From NCBI GenBank assembly GCA_018402565.1, contig JAGYIQ010000001.1:310001-374000 (forward strand): DNA of 64,000 nt, given 5' to 3'. The notes beneath the pieces are model-generated. The model saw only the letters and a list, made by a program, of their open reading frames with translations, did not search any database and was not told the DNA's origin. Below are positions 20,311-30,278 of the stretch, one piece after another. The stretch comes from Pirellulaceae bacterium. GTDB taxonomy: Bacteria; Planctomycetota; Planctomycetia; Pirellulales; Pirellulaceae. The position numbers were made by a program, and so were the translations under genes. How positions within the stretch are numbered: position 1 is the stretch's first letter; each line of letters begins with the position of its first letter.

Positions 20311-23300
20311 ATGAACAACGATGGACAGGATCGGGAACCGAATCACGAATTGAATCCGGACGCACGGGTCAACCCGGAGCAGGCCCAGGACGGGGAGGCC
20401 GATTCGACCAACGGACTATTCTCCCAAGCGACACGGGATTTTGTGCCTGGCTCGGGGGCGGGAGAAGCCACGGGTACTTCCGAGCAGTTGTTTTCGCTGG
20501 ACTCGCGACTTGTGCCGCCAGCGCGACCTTCATCACTCGAGTCCGGTTCGGTGACAACCGGCCTGCAAGCCGGTGCTATTCCCAAGGAATTGGGGCGATT
20601 TCATCAGATTGAAGTGGTCAAATCAGGCGGGTTTGGGATCGTCTGTCGAGCCCGCGACAGTCAGGCTGGACGGGACGTCGCACTGAAATTTCCCCGTCAG
20701 GAGCGGTTGCGGGATCAATCCGACGTGCAGATGTTCGTGGACGAGGCGAATCGGGCCATGGATCTGGACCACCCCGGTATCGTCAAGACTTATTCGGTCG
20801 AGGCGACGGAGGGCTTGTTGGCGATCGTGCAAGAGTTCATCGAGGGCTCCGACCTGCGATCGCTCCAACCAGACTTTACCAATCATCAAGTGATTGCCAC
20901 GCTGGTGGCCAAGATTGCCGAAGCACTCAGCTACGCGCATCGTCGCGGGATCTACCATCGCGATCTCAAACCCGCAAATATTCTGATTGACCGTAAAGGC
21001 AATCCGTACATTACCGACTTTGGCTTGGCCATGCACGAACGCGAACAGCTGTTCTTGCCCAAACAGCGTTGTGGCACGCCCCACTACATGCCACCGGAAT
21101 TGGTGGCTGGCTTGACGCGGCGATTGGACGGCCGCAGCGACATCTGGAGTCTGGGGGTAATCCTCTACGAACTGCTGACCAAACGCAAGCCATTTCTCGG
21201 GGTGAGCGAGCAGGATATCTACGAGCAAATTGAAAATAACGACCCACGTCCTCCGCGACAGATCGATCCGACGATCGACCGCGAGCTACAGCGGATCTGC
21301 ATGAAGTGCCTGGAGCGTCAACAACGCGATCGCTACCCAACCGCCGATGATTTGGCGGAAGATTTGCGGCACTGGGTAGCCAACCCAGGCAGCAGTGGCC
21401 GAAGCACCGGAAGCAAATTTGTGCCGCGTGGCTTGCGTGCCTTCACGGCGGAAGATGCCGATTTTTTTCTCGAGCTGTTACCGGGGAGCCGCGATCGCAA
21501 TGGCCTGCCCACTTCCCTGCGTTTCTGGTTGAATCGCATCGTGCCGCCGACCTCGCCCGATCTGCTCACGCCAATCGGGATTTTGTTTGGCCCCAGCGGC
21601 AGTGGCAAGTCGTCGTTTATCAAAGCGGGGCTGCTGCCCTTGCTTGGCCCAGAGGTTTTGGTTGTCCACGTCGATTGCACGCTGCTGGACACGGAACAGA
21701 AACTGCTCCGAGTCTTGCTTGAGTCGTTGGACGCGGCTCCGGCTGAGATTCCATTGGTGGACCTGTGTGCAGGCATCAGTCAAGGTCTGTGGCGGCCGCG
21801 AAACAAGAGCAAGGTCTTGATCGTGCTGGATCAATTGGAGCAACGCCTCTGCCGCGGTGACGATTATCTGACATCGACCTTGAGCAAGGCCTTGCGGTAT
21901 TGCGATGGTCGCGTCCTGCAAGCCCTGGTGATTTGTCGCGATGACTTTCTCATGAGCTTATCGCGATTCTCCGATAGCTTGGGGATGGACTTGCGCGAGG
22001 GTGAAAACGCCCAAGCCATCGATTTGTTCAATCGCAAGCACGCCCGACAGGTTTTGCTGCGTTTCGGTCAAGCGTTTGGACAATTGCCTGACACGCCAGC
22101 CGAACTTTCGCCGCCTCAAGAAACGTTCCTGCAGTCGGCGCTCACCCAATTGGCCGTGGCCGATTACATTGTGTGTGTCCAATTGGTGCTTTTTGCGGAA
22201 ATGTTTCGCGATCGGCCCTGGACGCAGGAGGAACTGGAAGCCGTCGGCGGCGTATCGGGCACCGGCGAAAAATTTCTGGAGTACACCTTTGGGCCCAACG
22301 GACGCGACAAGCGACTCCGCGATCAAAGGCCGATCGCTGAAAAAATTCTCGAGGCATTGCTGCCGCCAGCCGGCACGGATATTCGTGGTGGCAGCAAAAG
22401 TTTACGGGAGCTGCGTGAAGCGGTAGCCACGTCCAAGGGCTCCGATTTGCTGCAGGGGACACTCAAGTCCTTGGACGAACGGCTGAAGCTGATCAGCCCG
22501 GTGGAGCTGGAAAACGTCGTGCACGGCGATTCGGATCAAGTGAATCTCCGTTACCAACTCAGTCACGATAGCCTGATTCCGTCGATTCGCTCTTGGTTGG
22601 AACGCCAGCAGGGCCGCACCCCGGCCGGTCGTGCGCGATTGCAGTTACGGGAGTTGGGGGGCCAGGTCCTGCCGGGACAAGCCCCACGTTACTTGCCGTC
22701 CCATTGGGAGTGGTTGACCTGGCAATGGCGTTTGCCGGCCAACGAGTCCCTAACGGTGGGCGAACGGGCGGTCTGGACGGCGGCCAAGCGACGCTTCCTC
22801 CGCCATCTGAGCTTGTGGGCGGGTGTGTCAGCGCTGGTGGGCATCGGCCTGTGGGCGGGTTGGCGCGCGCTGCAACAACAACGACAAGCCTGGGCGATGG
22901 ATGCGGCCGTCGAGCAATTGCTCCGTCACGACATCGCCACGCTGCCGGACGTCCTGGCCCAAATCGATGCTCGACCCGATTTATCGCTGCCGCGGCTGCG
23001 CAGCCCATTTTTGGAATCGCCCCCCGCGTCCCCGGCTCGTGTTCGCGCTGCCATCGGCCTGCGGGGACACCAGGCAGCCAACACAAATGTCACGATGTTT
23101 TCGCTCTTTGGTCCCGCCACAGACGAGTCCGACAGGCGGATCGATCCAGCTGCCGTAACGGCCGAGCTGCTCGGGGCGCTGACGGACCCCGAGCTACCGC
23201 CAGCAGCCATGCAGGTGATCATCGATCGACTCCAACCAAAGGCGGCGGCGAACCAACCCGCGGAAGCACTCCTGCTGGGCGACTCGCTGGTGCAAATGGC

Positions 23301-24882
23301 GGAGGACGTCAGCTGCGATCCCAGATCTCGGTTTCGCGCGATGATCGCCCAGCGGATTTTGGTGGGCTCGTCCGCCGGTTGGCTGGCCAACCGCCGATTT
23401 ATCATCGACACCTACGCCCATACATCGTCCGATCTGTGGGACGATTGGTTGGCGTTGCTACAACCGGCTGCCGCTGAATTGGAGCCGGTGATGGTGGAAC
23501 GTTTAGCGGACGCGGCGGATGCGGATTTACATGCCTTGGCGTGGGGTCTGATGAAGCTGGGGGCCGACCAGCCGGTCGTCTGGGAACACTTCGCCAACCA
23601 ATTGATCGTGGGGCGACCGGCACAATTCGCCGCGGTACTGGCTGCGGTAGAACGAGGGGGGCAAACGCCAGAGTTCTCAGAGGTCATTGCCCAGCGATTG
23701 GCTCGGGCGACGGATGATTGGGGGCGGGCGGTTTGTAGTGTGGCGTTGGCTCGCTTGGGCCGTTGGGAGCCGCTCACGCAGCGGTTTAGCTACGACTCGC
23801 TGGCCCCAGAAACCATCCTGGCCGTCTCGGCCGCGACACCGGGCCGATTGCGAGTGCACGACTTGCAACAGCTGTACGATTCTCAGCCTGAGCCGATCGT
23901 TGCTCCCACGTGTTTACGCCGGTCACTACTTCTGGCCCTGGCCCAGCACGCCAGTGGTGTGGCGGACGATGCCACAAAAAACTGGCTCAGCCGTGTGTCG
24001 GCACAACACATCACCCAGGATCCCGACGCGTGTTGCTTTTCGGCTGCCGAGTTGATCCGTCGGCGAATGGGCCATCTCGACACCGTTGAACTGCGTCAGA
24101 AACGTCGGACACGCTCCGATGATCGAGGGGTCTTAGGCGACGTGCTGATTGATCAGACGGGGATCGCGTTTTCGCTGATCGAGGTACCCGCGGGCGAGAC
24201 CACCGTCCGAGTGGGCGTGTGCACGCAAGAACTGACCTACGGTCAATTGCAGGATTTTTTGGCGGAGATGGACGAGTCGGATCCGATCTATGGGCCAACA
24301 TTGGAACAAGACCGAGCCGCGGTGGCCAAAACGGCAGGCCCCGATTTGCCCTTCCTCTGCGATAACCGCATCCGCGACCTCCGCTTGGTTTATCGCTATT
24401 GCAACTGGCTGAGTCAACAAAACGGCATCGCCGCCGACCTTTGGGCCTACCCCGAGGATTTGACCGAAAGGGCCGCTGGCTCGGCGATGGTGCAAAGCCA
24501 GCGGCCCAGCTTTCGGTTATTGACCTCCCCGGAATGGACCCAGGTTGGAAAATCGGCCGACATCCTCTCGGGTCTGCTGGCGAATCAAGTTCCCGTCATC
24601 CACGACTACGCCTGGTCGATTGAAAACTCGGGGGTCGTTGTCCAACCCGTCGCCACTCGGCTGCCCGACAGCGTAGGGCTGTTCGACCTGTTCGGGAATG
24701 TGAGCGAGGTATGCCACGCGCCGACGGTGACGTCTGCGCGGTTCGTCGATTTAGGGAACACGGTCCGCGCCCAGTACACGGCCCTCCACAACCAAGCGAA
24801 TGGTCAGACCGCTAGTTACTTATCAGCTATGCAAATCTCGAATTTGCACACCGGTTTTCGCATAGCGGTCGTCGTGCCATGA
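20311..24882 (+). CDS. Ser/Thr kinase - STAND NTPase - FGE-like fusion
   Basis: A 1523-residue signalling protein. Residues 95-352 are a Hanks-type kinase with the catalytic Lys in VALKFP, HRDLKPANIL and DFG, all intact. Residues about 376-760 are a STAND-type NTPase with Walker A GPSGSGKSS (about 427) and Walker B VLIVLDQLE. A membrane segment follows at about 833-854 (WAGVSALVGIGLWAGW). The next 430 residues are helical and repeat-like. The last 240 resemble the sulfatase-modifying/formylglycine-generating fold: FSLIEVPAGE at about 1283, LFDLFGNVSEVC and a final GFRIAVV. The topology puts kinase and NTPase inside and the FGE-like sensor outside. Such fusions are a planctomycete hallmark; the signal is unknown. 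Confidence 0.9.
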   Translation: MNNDGQDREPNHELNPDARVNPEQAQDGEADSTNGLFSQATRDFVPGSGAGEATGTSEQLFSLDSRLVPPARPSSLESGSVTTGLQAGAIPKELGRFHQIEVVKSGGFGIVCRARDSQAGRDVALKFPRQERLRDQSDVQMFVDEANRAMDLDHPGIVKTYSVEATEGLLAIVQEFIEGSDLRSLQPDFTNHQVIATLVAKIAEALSYAHRRGIYHRDLKPANILIDRKGNPYITDFGLAMHEREQLFLPKQRCGTPHYMPPELVAGLTRRLDGRSDIWSLGVILYELLTKRKPFLGVSEQDIYEQIENNDPRPPRQIDPTIDRELQRICMKCLERQQRDRYPTADDLAEDLRHWVANPGSSGRSTGSKFVPRGLRAFTAEDADFFLELLPGSRDRNGLPTSLRFWLNRIVPPTSPDLLTPIGILFGPSGSGKSSFIKAGLLPLLGPEVLVVHVDCTLLDTEQKLLRVLLESLDAAPAEIPLVDLCAGISQGLWRPRNKSKVLIVLDQLEQRLCRGDDYLTSTLSKALRYCDGRVLQALVICRDDFLMSLSRFSDSLGMDLREGENAQAIDLFNRKHARQVLLRFGQAFGQLPDTPAELSPPQETFLQSALTQLAVADYIVCVQLVLFAEMFRDRPWTQEELEAVGGVSGTGEKFLEYTFGPNGRDKRLRDQRPIAEKILEALLPPAGTDIRGGSKSLRELREAVATSKGSDLLQGTLKSLDERLKLISPVELENVVHGDSDQVNLRYQLSHDSLIPSIRSWLERQQGRTPAGRARLQLRELGGQVLPGQAPRYLPSHWEWLTWQWRLPANESLTVGERAVWTAAKRRFLRHLSLWAGVSALVGIGLWAGWRALQQQRQAWAMDAAVEQLLRHDIATLPDVLAQIDARPDLSLPRLRSPFLESPPASPARVRAAIGLRGHQAANTNVTMFSLFGPATDESDRRIDPAAVTAELLGALTDPELPPAAMQVIIDRLQPKAAANQPAEALLLGDSLVQMAEDVSCDPRSRFRAMIAQRILVGSSAGWLANRRFIIDTYAHTSSDLWDDWLALLQPAAAELEPVMVERLADAADADLHALAWGLMKLGADQPVVWEHFANQLIVGRPAQFAAVLAAVERGGQTPEFSEVIAQRLARATDDWGRAVCSVALARLGRWEPLTQRFSYDSLAPETILAVSAATPGRLRVHDLQQLYDSQPEPIVAPTCLRRSLLLALAQHASGVADDATKNWLSRVSAQHITQDPDACCFSAAELIRRRMGHLDTVELRQKRRTRSDDRGVLGDVLIDQTGIAFSLIEVPAGETTVRVGVCTQELTYGQLQDFLAEMDESDPIYGPTLEQDRAAVAKTAGPDLPFLCDNRIRDLRLVYRYCNWLSQQNGIAADLWAYPEDLTERAAGSAMVQSQRPSFRLLTSPEWTQVGKSADILSGLLANQVPVIHDYAWSIENSGVVVQPVATRLPDSVGLFDLFGNVSEVCHAPTVTSARFVDLGNTVRAQYTALHNQANGQTASYLSAMQISNLHTGFRIAVVVP

Positions 24883-24892
24883 ACCAGTGAGT

Positions 24893-25792
24893 TTACGGCT
24901 CGTGACGAACAGTGACCGTGTAGCCACGAAACTGAAAGTCGAATTCTTTGGATGTCGCATCATGGATGAACTCCTGGGAGCCATGCGGATAGGTCACACG
25001 ACTTTTTGGCCCTGATCCAATGGGTATGGGCATCGTCTCGACCGTCATGTCAGGATCGTACTGCACGGTCACCTCCCAGAATTGCTCATTTCCGACAGGC
25101 GATTTTCCAGCAGGAATGCGATAGGTGTGTGGATGCTGCAACTTGATGGGCCGATCCAGAATAAACGCCAATGTAAGGTTGGAGATGATTCCTCCATGGT
25201 TGAGCGTCAGCTGCAGCTGGAAGTAATTTTCGCCCAACTCACTTTCACACATGACGGTGACCTCACCTGACATCAGGGGCGGGTACGTTGCCGGAGCCTT
25301 CTGATTTTGCTCGTTTGGATATTCACAATAGCAGGAGTCCTGGCATCCACTGGAAACCAACTCCCATTTGTTGGTGCCAGTGTTGTAGCTGAATACGCAG
25401 GAACCTTCGCACGGCGTCACTGGGTCATTTGGCCCACCATCCGAAGGTATCGGCTGGGGCACGGGTTGCAGATAAGCGGCCGGCGGCGACTGTTGCAACA
25501 ACAGCGGGGATGGGTGGACGACCGAAGGCGACGCAATCAGAGTTCCGTTGGCAGCCATCACAACTGGCGACGCACCGCACGGATCCGGACAGGGTTGAAA
25601 GCGTCCTCGAAACAAACCGCCGAACCGCGGCGGTCGGCAAGTATCCTCGCAGCCGCGTACGTGGCCGCGGTCAAACACTCCACAACGACGCCCGAGGAGC
25701 TGCGCTTCCGCTAGATCTGTAGTCAAGAAGCCAAACAATGTCGCCACAAAAACTGTCCACACGAAGCCAACCAACTGCATTTGCCGAGGCAT
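24893..25792 (-). CDS. Secreted Cys-rich hypothetical protein
   Basis: A 299-residue exported protein: residues 1-30 form a signal peptide ending in AEA. The N-terminal half has Cys clusters (CEDTC, CPDPC, CEGSC, CQDSCYC), some paired closely enough to form disulfides, around a Pro/Gln/Ser linker. The C-terminal half is beta-rich without Cys after residue 190 and ends with a VTYPHG / VTVRHEP block. I recognise no family. It is convergent with the large kinase gene and 10 bases from its stop, and is followed upstream by a long gene-poor stretch. Confidence 0.65.
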   Translation of the reverse strand: MPRQMQLVGFVWTVFVATLFGFLTTDLAEAQLLGRRCGVFDRGHVRGCEDTCRPPRFGGLFRGRFQPCPDPCGASPVVMAANGTLIASPSVVHPSPLLLQQSPPAAYLQPVPQPIPSDGGPNDPVTPCEGSCVFSYNTGTNKWELVSSGCQDSCYCEYPNEQNQKAPATYPPLMSGEVTVMCESELGENYFQLQLTLNHGGIISNLTLAFILDRPIKLQHPHTYRIPAGKSPVGNEQFWEVTVQYDPDMTVETMPIPIGSGPKSRVTYPHGSQEFIHDATSKEFDFQFRGYTVTVRHEP

Positions 25793-26188
25793 AAATCACT
25801 CCAAACCATTCATGTTGTGAAAATAACTAGAAACGTTCGGGCCCGGAAAAGGAGAAGATCGCTCTGGCCACTTGACCGCACCCAAGGTCATTGTATTTGT
25901 AGAAACCGGAAAGTCTACCCAGTTTAACTACTTTGTGAAATTATGTGAACACTGCGTTTTGCGGCTGGAAATGAACTCCGTTGTGGCGGCGTTTCAATGA
26001 GCAAATCCGCCGCAAAAAGCGATGCATTTCAAGGAAACGATCGGTTGATCGAGAGCTGGCTTCCTAACGAATCCTTCAACTCGGGGAACACGCCAGCCCA
26101 CAGTCCTAACGTCCGGAAGTGAACCATGAGCGGACACCGAGAGCCCGCCCATGGTTGGTTCTGCGGCAGTTACCGTGAATTTACGTCG
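25793..26188. other. Intergenic stretch, nothing recognised
   Basis: About 400 bases more AT-rich than the flanks, with stops in all frames. It presumably holds the promoter of the minus-strand secreted protein, but I see no consensus boxes. Confidence 0.5.
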
Positions 26189-26329
26189 AGTGCTTTGTCA
26201 CCGTTTAATTTTGGGATCGGTGTTGTAATTGGGTCAGGCGTCAATTGCCGGAACAGCCCAGCGGGTGCTGCGCACAATTGACGACTGCCCCCTGTACCAC
26301 ACGCCAAGTTTTGGCGGTGACAAAGCACT
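26189..26329. repeat. 141-bp imperfect palindrome, REP/MITE-like
   Basis: Outer arms AGTGCTTTGTCACCG (26189-26203) and CGGTGACAAAGCACT (26315-26329) are perfect inverted repeats of 15 bp. Inside lie CGTCAATTG (26239-26247) and CAATTGACG (26275-26283), flanked by further partial complementarity (GGGTCAGG / ACTGCCCC), so the whole folds as one long hairpin. It has no ORF. It could be a miniature transposable element or a structured RNA at the end of the PSD1 gene, whose stop lies six bases away. Confidence 0.7.
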
Positions 26330-26334
26330 AGCTA

Positions 26335-29031
26335 CTAGTTCACAAAGACGAACTCGTTCAGGTTGATCGTCAGCAGGCAGAACTTGGCCAACGCTTGTTG
26401 CGGGTCGGCGCCCTCGCGTGAACGCAGGCGGTGGATGAAGTCCACGCCGGTCGTGACCTCCTCCGCGGCGACTTCCCGCTGGGTCACGCGTTGCAGGGCG
26501 GCAGTGACTTGGCCGGGAACGTCGGAGACATCCACCGAGGCCAAAATGTTCTGCGCCATCCGCTGGGCTTCCACGTTGGTGAACTCGCTGTTGAGCATCC
26601 CCAGCGCCTGTGTCGGCTGGGTGGTGTTGAAGCGGACCGGGCAGCTGAAGTCGGCCTCGGCCACGTCAAAGTTCTGCAGGATGGGCAGCACCAGCGATCG
26701 CTTGCTCTTGATGTAGACACTGCGTCGATCGCGTTCTTCCTGCGAGGATTGTCCCCAGCCGGACCCAGGTTGGGACTGCCCGGCCAGGACTTCCTGCGGC
26801 ATGATCGGGAAGATACTCGGGCCGTACATTTTGGCCAGATTCAGATGCCCGGTGGCCGCCAAAATCGAGTCTCGGACCTCTTCCGCGGTCAGCCGCCGCA
26901 TGTTGAACCGCCAAAAGCGATCGTTGATGGGATCCACCGCGTAGGCCTGTTCATCCAGTGCCGAGGACATTTGAAATGCATTCGACAGCAAAATCTCGCG
27001 GTGCAAGGGCTTGAGTCGCCAGCCGTGTTCGATCAAACGCTGGGCCAACCAGTCCAGCAGTTCGGGATGCGTCGGGCGATCGCCCTGGAAGCCAAAGTCG
27101 CTGGCGCTGCGGACCAATCCGCGGTCGAAGTGGCCTTGCCAGATGCGGTTGGCCATGACCCGCGCGGTCAAGGGATTTTCAGCCGAGGCAATCCAGTTGG
27201 CCAAAGCCGTGCGACGACCGGTCGAGGCCTGGGCCGGATCCTCCGCGATCAGCGGCTCGGGTGGGGACAACACCGAGGGGAAGCCCGGTGTCACGGCGGC
27301 GCCGATAACATGCGGATTGCCGCGAAGCATGACATGCGTGGGATCCGCGGTTCCGCCTTTTTCAGACACCGCCAAAACCTTCACATCGTTGTTGGGCGGA
27401 TTGCGGCGGAGTTGATTCCGTCGTTCAAACTGTCGCTCGAAACGACGCACCTCGTCGTCCGACAGGACCCCACCCGCCCGTTGTTTGATCAAGCGAACAT
27501 GGTTCTCCTCGTAAGCCCACTCCTCATGCTCCACGTCCTGGAAGCTGGGCTTGGCCTTTTCATAGATGGCCCCCAGTGCCCGTTCGACTCGTTCCAAGTC
27601 CGCCGCATATTTGGCTTTCGAATCCTCGTCGGCGGGGAACTCAAACCGACGAATCGAGGCCCGCTCGACCGACTCATGTGAGCGGACGCCGTACGGCCGA
27701 ATGTTGTCGAAAAAAGCCAACATGCGATAGTAATCGGTTTGCGGGATCGGATCGATCTTGTGATCGTGACAGCGAGCACAACCGACAGTCATACCCAACA
27801 TCACCTCGGTGGTAGTTCGCAAGATATCGTCCAATTCGTCGTAACGCGCTAATTTGGGATCGGCGGGTTCGTCATCCCATTGCCCCAAACGATAGTAGCC
27901 CGTGGCGGTGACGGTTTCGATCGAGGGATCCGGCAGTTCGTCGCCAGCCAATTGTTCGCGGATGAATTGGTCGTAGGGCTTGTCCTCGTTGAGCGAGCGG
28001 ATCACGTAGTCGCGATACTTCCAGACGAACGGCTTGTCCCCGTCGCGTTCGAAGGAATTGGTCTCGGAGTAACGCACCAGATCCAACCAGAATCGACCCC
28101 ATTTTTCACCGTAATGCGGCGACTCCAACAAACGGTCGACCAATTTCTCGTACGCCAACGGATCAGGGTCGTGGACAAAACTCTGCACTTGTTCGTAGGT
28201 CGGGGGCAGCCCCAGCAAGTTGTAATGGACTCGGCGAATCAACGCCGCACGGTCCGCCGCGGGACTGGGACGCAGCCCAGCCTGCTCCAAGCCATCCAGG
28301 ATAAACCGATCGATGTCGTTGCGGACCCACTCACTCTGTTGAACGCTCGGCGGAGTTGGCTTGACCGGAGGCTGGAACGCCCACCAAGCCTTGGTCTCTT
28401 CGTTGACTTCGGGAGCCTTGTGAACATGCCCCGGATCCAAGGCCTCGTCGTCGGCGGACCAGGGCATTCCCAGGTGCAGCCAAATCTCAATGGTGCGAAT
28501 CTGAGCGTCGGCTAACTTGCCCGTTGGCGGCATCTCGAAAGCGTCGTAGCGGACGGCACTCAACAGCAGACTGTCATCCACCTCGCCATGGAGGAACGAC
28601 GGGCCCGAATCACCACCCTCCAGAATGCCGTCTCGCGTCGTCAAATTCAACGACCCATTGGCCTCGATGTCGTTGTGGCACCGCACGCATTTGTCCTGCA
28701 GGATCGGCTTGACCTGAGTCTCAAAGAACTCGGTCGCCTCCTGTTCCGTCAAAGTCGGAATCTCCAGCCGTTCGTCTTGGCCTGCGACATGAGACGGCCC
28801 GAACACAACTGCCAGAGCGAGTAAGACTGCCAGAGCAAGCAGGGGTGCCAGAGCAAGCAGGGGTGCCAGAGCGAACAGGGGTGCGGTTCCCCAGCGTCGG
28901 GTGGCGTGGGGGGCAGTGGCTCGACCAATACGATGCAAAGACCAGGCAAGCATGACGACTTTCCATTGGTATTTCGGCGGGACGGTCGCGGACCAGACGA
29001 CCCACGGGCAGGAACGCGACTGACAACCCAT
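26335..29031 (-). CDS. PSD1/DUF1549-DUF1553 cytochrome-like protein
   Basis: A large exported planctomycete protein. A hydrophobic Ala/Leu repeat precedes a cleavage site near residue 84 (SHVAGQ). Residues 95-200 are the planctomycete cytochrome C domain with a haem motif CVRCH at 115-119, followed by DUF1549 and DUF1553; a second Cys-x-x-Cys-His (CARCHDHKIDPI) sits between them. The role is unknown; these genes often adjoin DUF1501 and sulfatase genes, but not here. The true start may be the ATG at about 28953. The signal region is coded by 18-bp tandem repeats (GCCAGAGCAAGCAGGGGT, about 28815-28875), so its length may vary. Confidence 0.9.
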   Translation of the reverse strand: MGCQSRSCPWVVWSATVPPKYQWKVVMLAWSLHRIGRATAPHATRRWGTAPLFALAPLLALAPLLALAVLLALAVVFGPSHVAGQDERLEIPTLTEQEATEFFETQVKPILQDKCVRCHNDIEANGSLNLTTRDGILEGGDSGPSFLHGEVDDSLLLSAVRYDAFEMPPTGKLADAQIRTIEIWLHLGMPWSADDEALDPGHVHKAPEVNEETKAWWAFQPPVKPTPPSVQQSEWVRNDIDRFILDGLEQAGLRPSPAADRAALIRRVHYNLLGLPPTYEQVQSFVHDPDPLAYEKLVDRLLESPHYGEKWGRFWLDLVRYSETNSFERDGDKPFVWKYRDYVIRSLNEDKPYDQFIREQLAGDELPDPSIETVTATGYYRLGQWDDEPADPKLARYDELDDILRTTTEVMLGMTVGCARCHDHKIDPIPQTDYYRMLAFFDNIRPYGVRSHESVERASIRRFEFPADEDSKAKYAADLERVERALGAIYEKAKPSFQDVEHEEWAYEENHVRLIKQRAGGVLSDDEVRRFERQFERRNQLRRNPPNNDVKVLAVSEKGGTADPTHVMLRGNPHVIGAAVTPGFPSVLSPPEPLIAEDPAQASTGRRTALANWIASAENPLTARVMANRIWQGHFDRGLVRSASDFGFQGDRPTHPELLDWLAQRLIEHGWRLKPLHREILLSNAFQMSSALDEQAYAVDPINDRFWRFNMRRLTAEEVRDSILAATGHLNLAKMYGPSIFPIMPQEVLAGQSQPGSGWGQSSQEERDRRSVYIKSKRSLVLPILQNFDVAEADFSCPVRFNTTQPTQALGMLNSEFTNVEAQRMAQNILASVDVSDVPGQVTAALQRVTQREVAAEEVTTGVDFIHRLRSREGADPQQALAKFCLLTINLNEFVFVN

Positions 29032-29218
29032 GCCAATCGCTCGGTCGGACCCCAGACCTACAGTATAGACATTTCCCGTCGGCTTGGCACGTGGATTTCG
29101 CCGCAGAGTTTGGGGAGGGGGTGCGGAGGGCCCGTCTGACGGAGTCGGCCTCCGAGGACGCTGCCCAGCTTGGCCCCGCTACCGCATTGGGCGGGCACGG
29201 CCGACCCGCGGCTGGCTC

Positions 29219-29413
29219 TCAGTCGTCTTCGCCGAATAACAAGGCCTGCTGCAGCATCAGCTCGAGCATTTCGTCGATCTCTCGATCGTCGGCCCGGTGA
29301 TGGTATCGTCGTTCAGTATCCGCCATCAGGACCCATTGGTCCACGGTGTCGCCGATCCGCGTGGCCGCGTCGTGAATGGCGTTGAGTGCTTCAGGGACTC
29401 GCTCGGCGGACAT
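29219..29413 (-). CDS. Small acidic hypothetical protein
   Basis: 64 residues, helical and acidic, ending EMLELMLQQALLFGEDD. No signal or membrane segment and no recognised family. The reading frame has ordinary codon use for the window, and the opposite frames are Arg/Ser/Pro-rich shadows, which is the main support. The ribosome-binding site is weak. Confidence 0.5.
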   Translation of the reverse strand: MSAERVPEALNAIHDAATRIGDTVDQWVLMADTERRYHHRADDREIDEMLELMLQQALLFGEDD

Positions 29414-29679
29414 GGAGCTTCTGACTAGTTGGGAGACAATGGTTCAAAATCAGCTTAGGTCGGGCGGCGGCAGGGACACTCGTCGCGTTTTTTAGGCCAT
29501 GATTAACCGCAGGTTCGGGCAAATTGACCGACGGATCGGCCGGCCCTGCGCTCAGGGAGAGCGTAGCACGATGGCTAGGTTTTTAGCGAACTGGGGTCAA
29601 GTCGGCCCAAAAGTTCGCCGATACTCCCTACCAGCAGTGACCGTTGGAGCGATTCTTCCGGTTAGTTGGTTTGCCCCGC
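29414..29679. other. Intergenic stretch upstream of tRNA-Cys
   Basis: No gene seen apart from the tRNA promoter region at its right end. An ORF of about 124 codons on the plus strand (29499-29873) runs straight through the tRNA and is not believed. Confidence 0.5.
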
Positions 29680-29707
29680 TTGATTATCGAGCGACAAGTA
29701 GGATAAT
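29680..29707 (+). promoter_or_regulatory. Promoter of tRNA-Cys
   Basis: TTGATT (29680-29685) and GATAAT (29702-29707) with a 16-base spacer place a start site near 29714, 23 bases before the mature tRNA end. Confidence 0.5.
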
Positions 29708-29736
29708 TGGGGCAAGATATTTGGGGCAAGATAAAA

Positions 29737-29807
29737 GGCGTCGTGGCCGAATGGCTAGGCACCGGATTGCAAATCCGTTTATCCCAGTTCGATTCTGGGC
29801 GGCGCCT
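29737..29807 (+). tRNA. tRNA-Cys (GCA)
   Basis: A 71-base cloverleaf: acceptor GGCGTCG / CGGCGCC with one G-U pair, anticodon arm CGGAT-TTGCAAA-style loop with anticodon GCA, T arm CCCAG-TTCGATT-CTGGG. The discriminator is T and CCA is not encoded. Confidence 0.95.
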
Positions 29808-29897
29808 CTCTCCCCAGCTCCGGTTAATGCCTCTCCAGTTAATGATGTCAAACCGGCTAGGACTTGTCAGTAATTAACTTACCGAATTGGAAATCAG

Positions 29898-29923
29898 CCG
29901 GAGTGCGTTAGCACCCGGTTTTT
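29898..29923 (+). terminator. Terminator after tRNA-Cys
   Basis: CCGG-A-GTGC, loop GTTA, then GCAC-CCGG and five T. The A is bulged. It lies between tRNA-Cys and cutA. Confidence 0.75.
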
Positions 29924-29951
29924 GCGGCAATTTTGAACGGGTGACCCAGCC

Positions 29952-30278
29952 ATGAGTGACGACCATGTCTCGCTGGTGCAGACCACAGCCGATGACCGCG
30001 ATCGCTTGGAGTCGATGGCTCGAGAGTTAATCGAGAGGCAGTTGGCGGCCTGTGTGCAGATCTCCGGCCCCATCACCAGTCACTACGAGTGGGAGGGCCA
30101 GTCGACCGTCTCGGCGGAGTGGTTGCTCGTGGCGAAGACCAGTGCCGAGGGGGTAGACGGAGTTGTCGCAGCGCTCCGCGCGACGCACCCGTACCAACTA
30201 CCAGAGATCCTCTGGCAGACGGTTTCGGCCTCTGCCGAGTACGCGGCTTGGGTGCGCGGCCGGTTGGCTACTTCTTGA
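29952..30278 (+). CDS. cutA: CutA1 divalent-ion tolerance protein
   Basis: A small trimeric ferredoxin-like-fold protein of 108 residues. The family blocks LVQTTADDRDRLESMARELIE, LAACVQI and HPYQLPEIL are all seen. CutA is linked to copper tolerance in E. coli, but its molecular role is not settled. The gene starts 28 bases after a tRNA terminator and converges with the thioredoxin-fold gene, overlapping it by 11 bases. Confidence 0.93.
   Translation: MSDDHVSLVQTTADDRDRLESMARELIERQLAACVQISGPITSHYEWEGQSTVSAEWLLVAKTSAEGVDGVVAALRATHPYQLPEILWQTVSASAEYAAWVRGRLATS

Noticed and set aside
26431..27681. 416-codon plus-strand ORF opposite the PSD1 gene
   Set aside because: Antisense shadow; DUF1549/DUF1553 motifs are on the minus strand.
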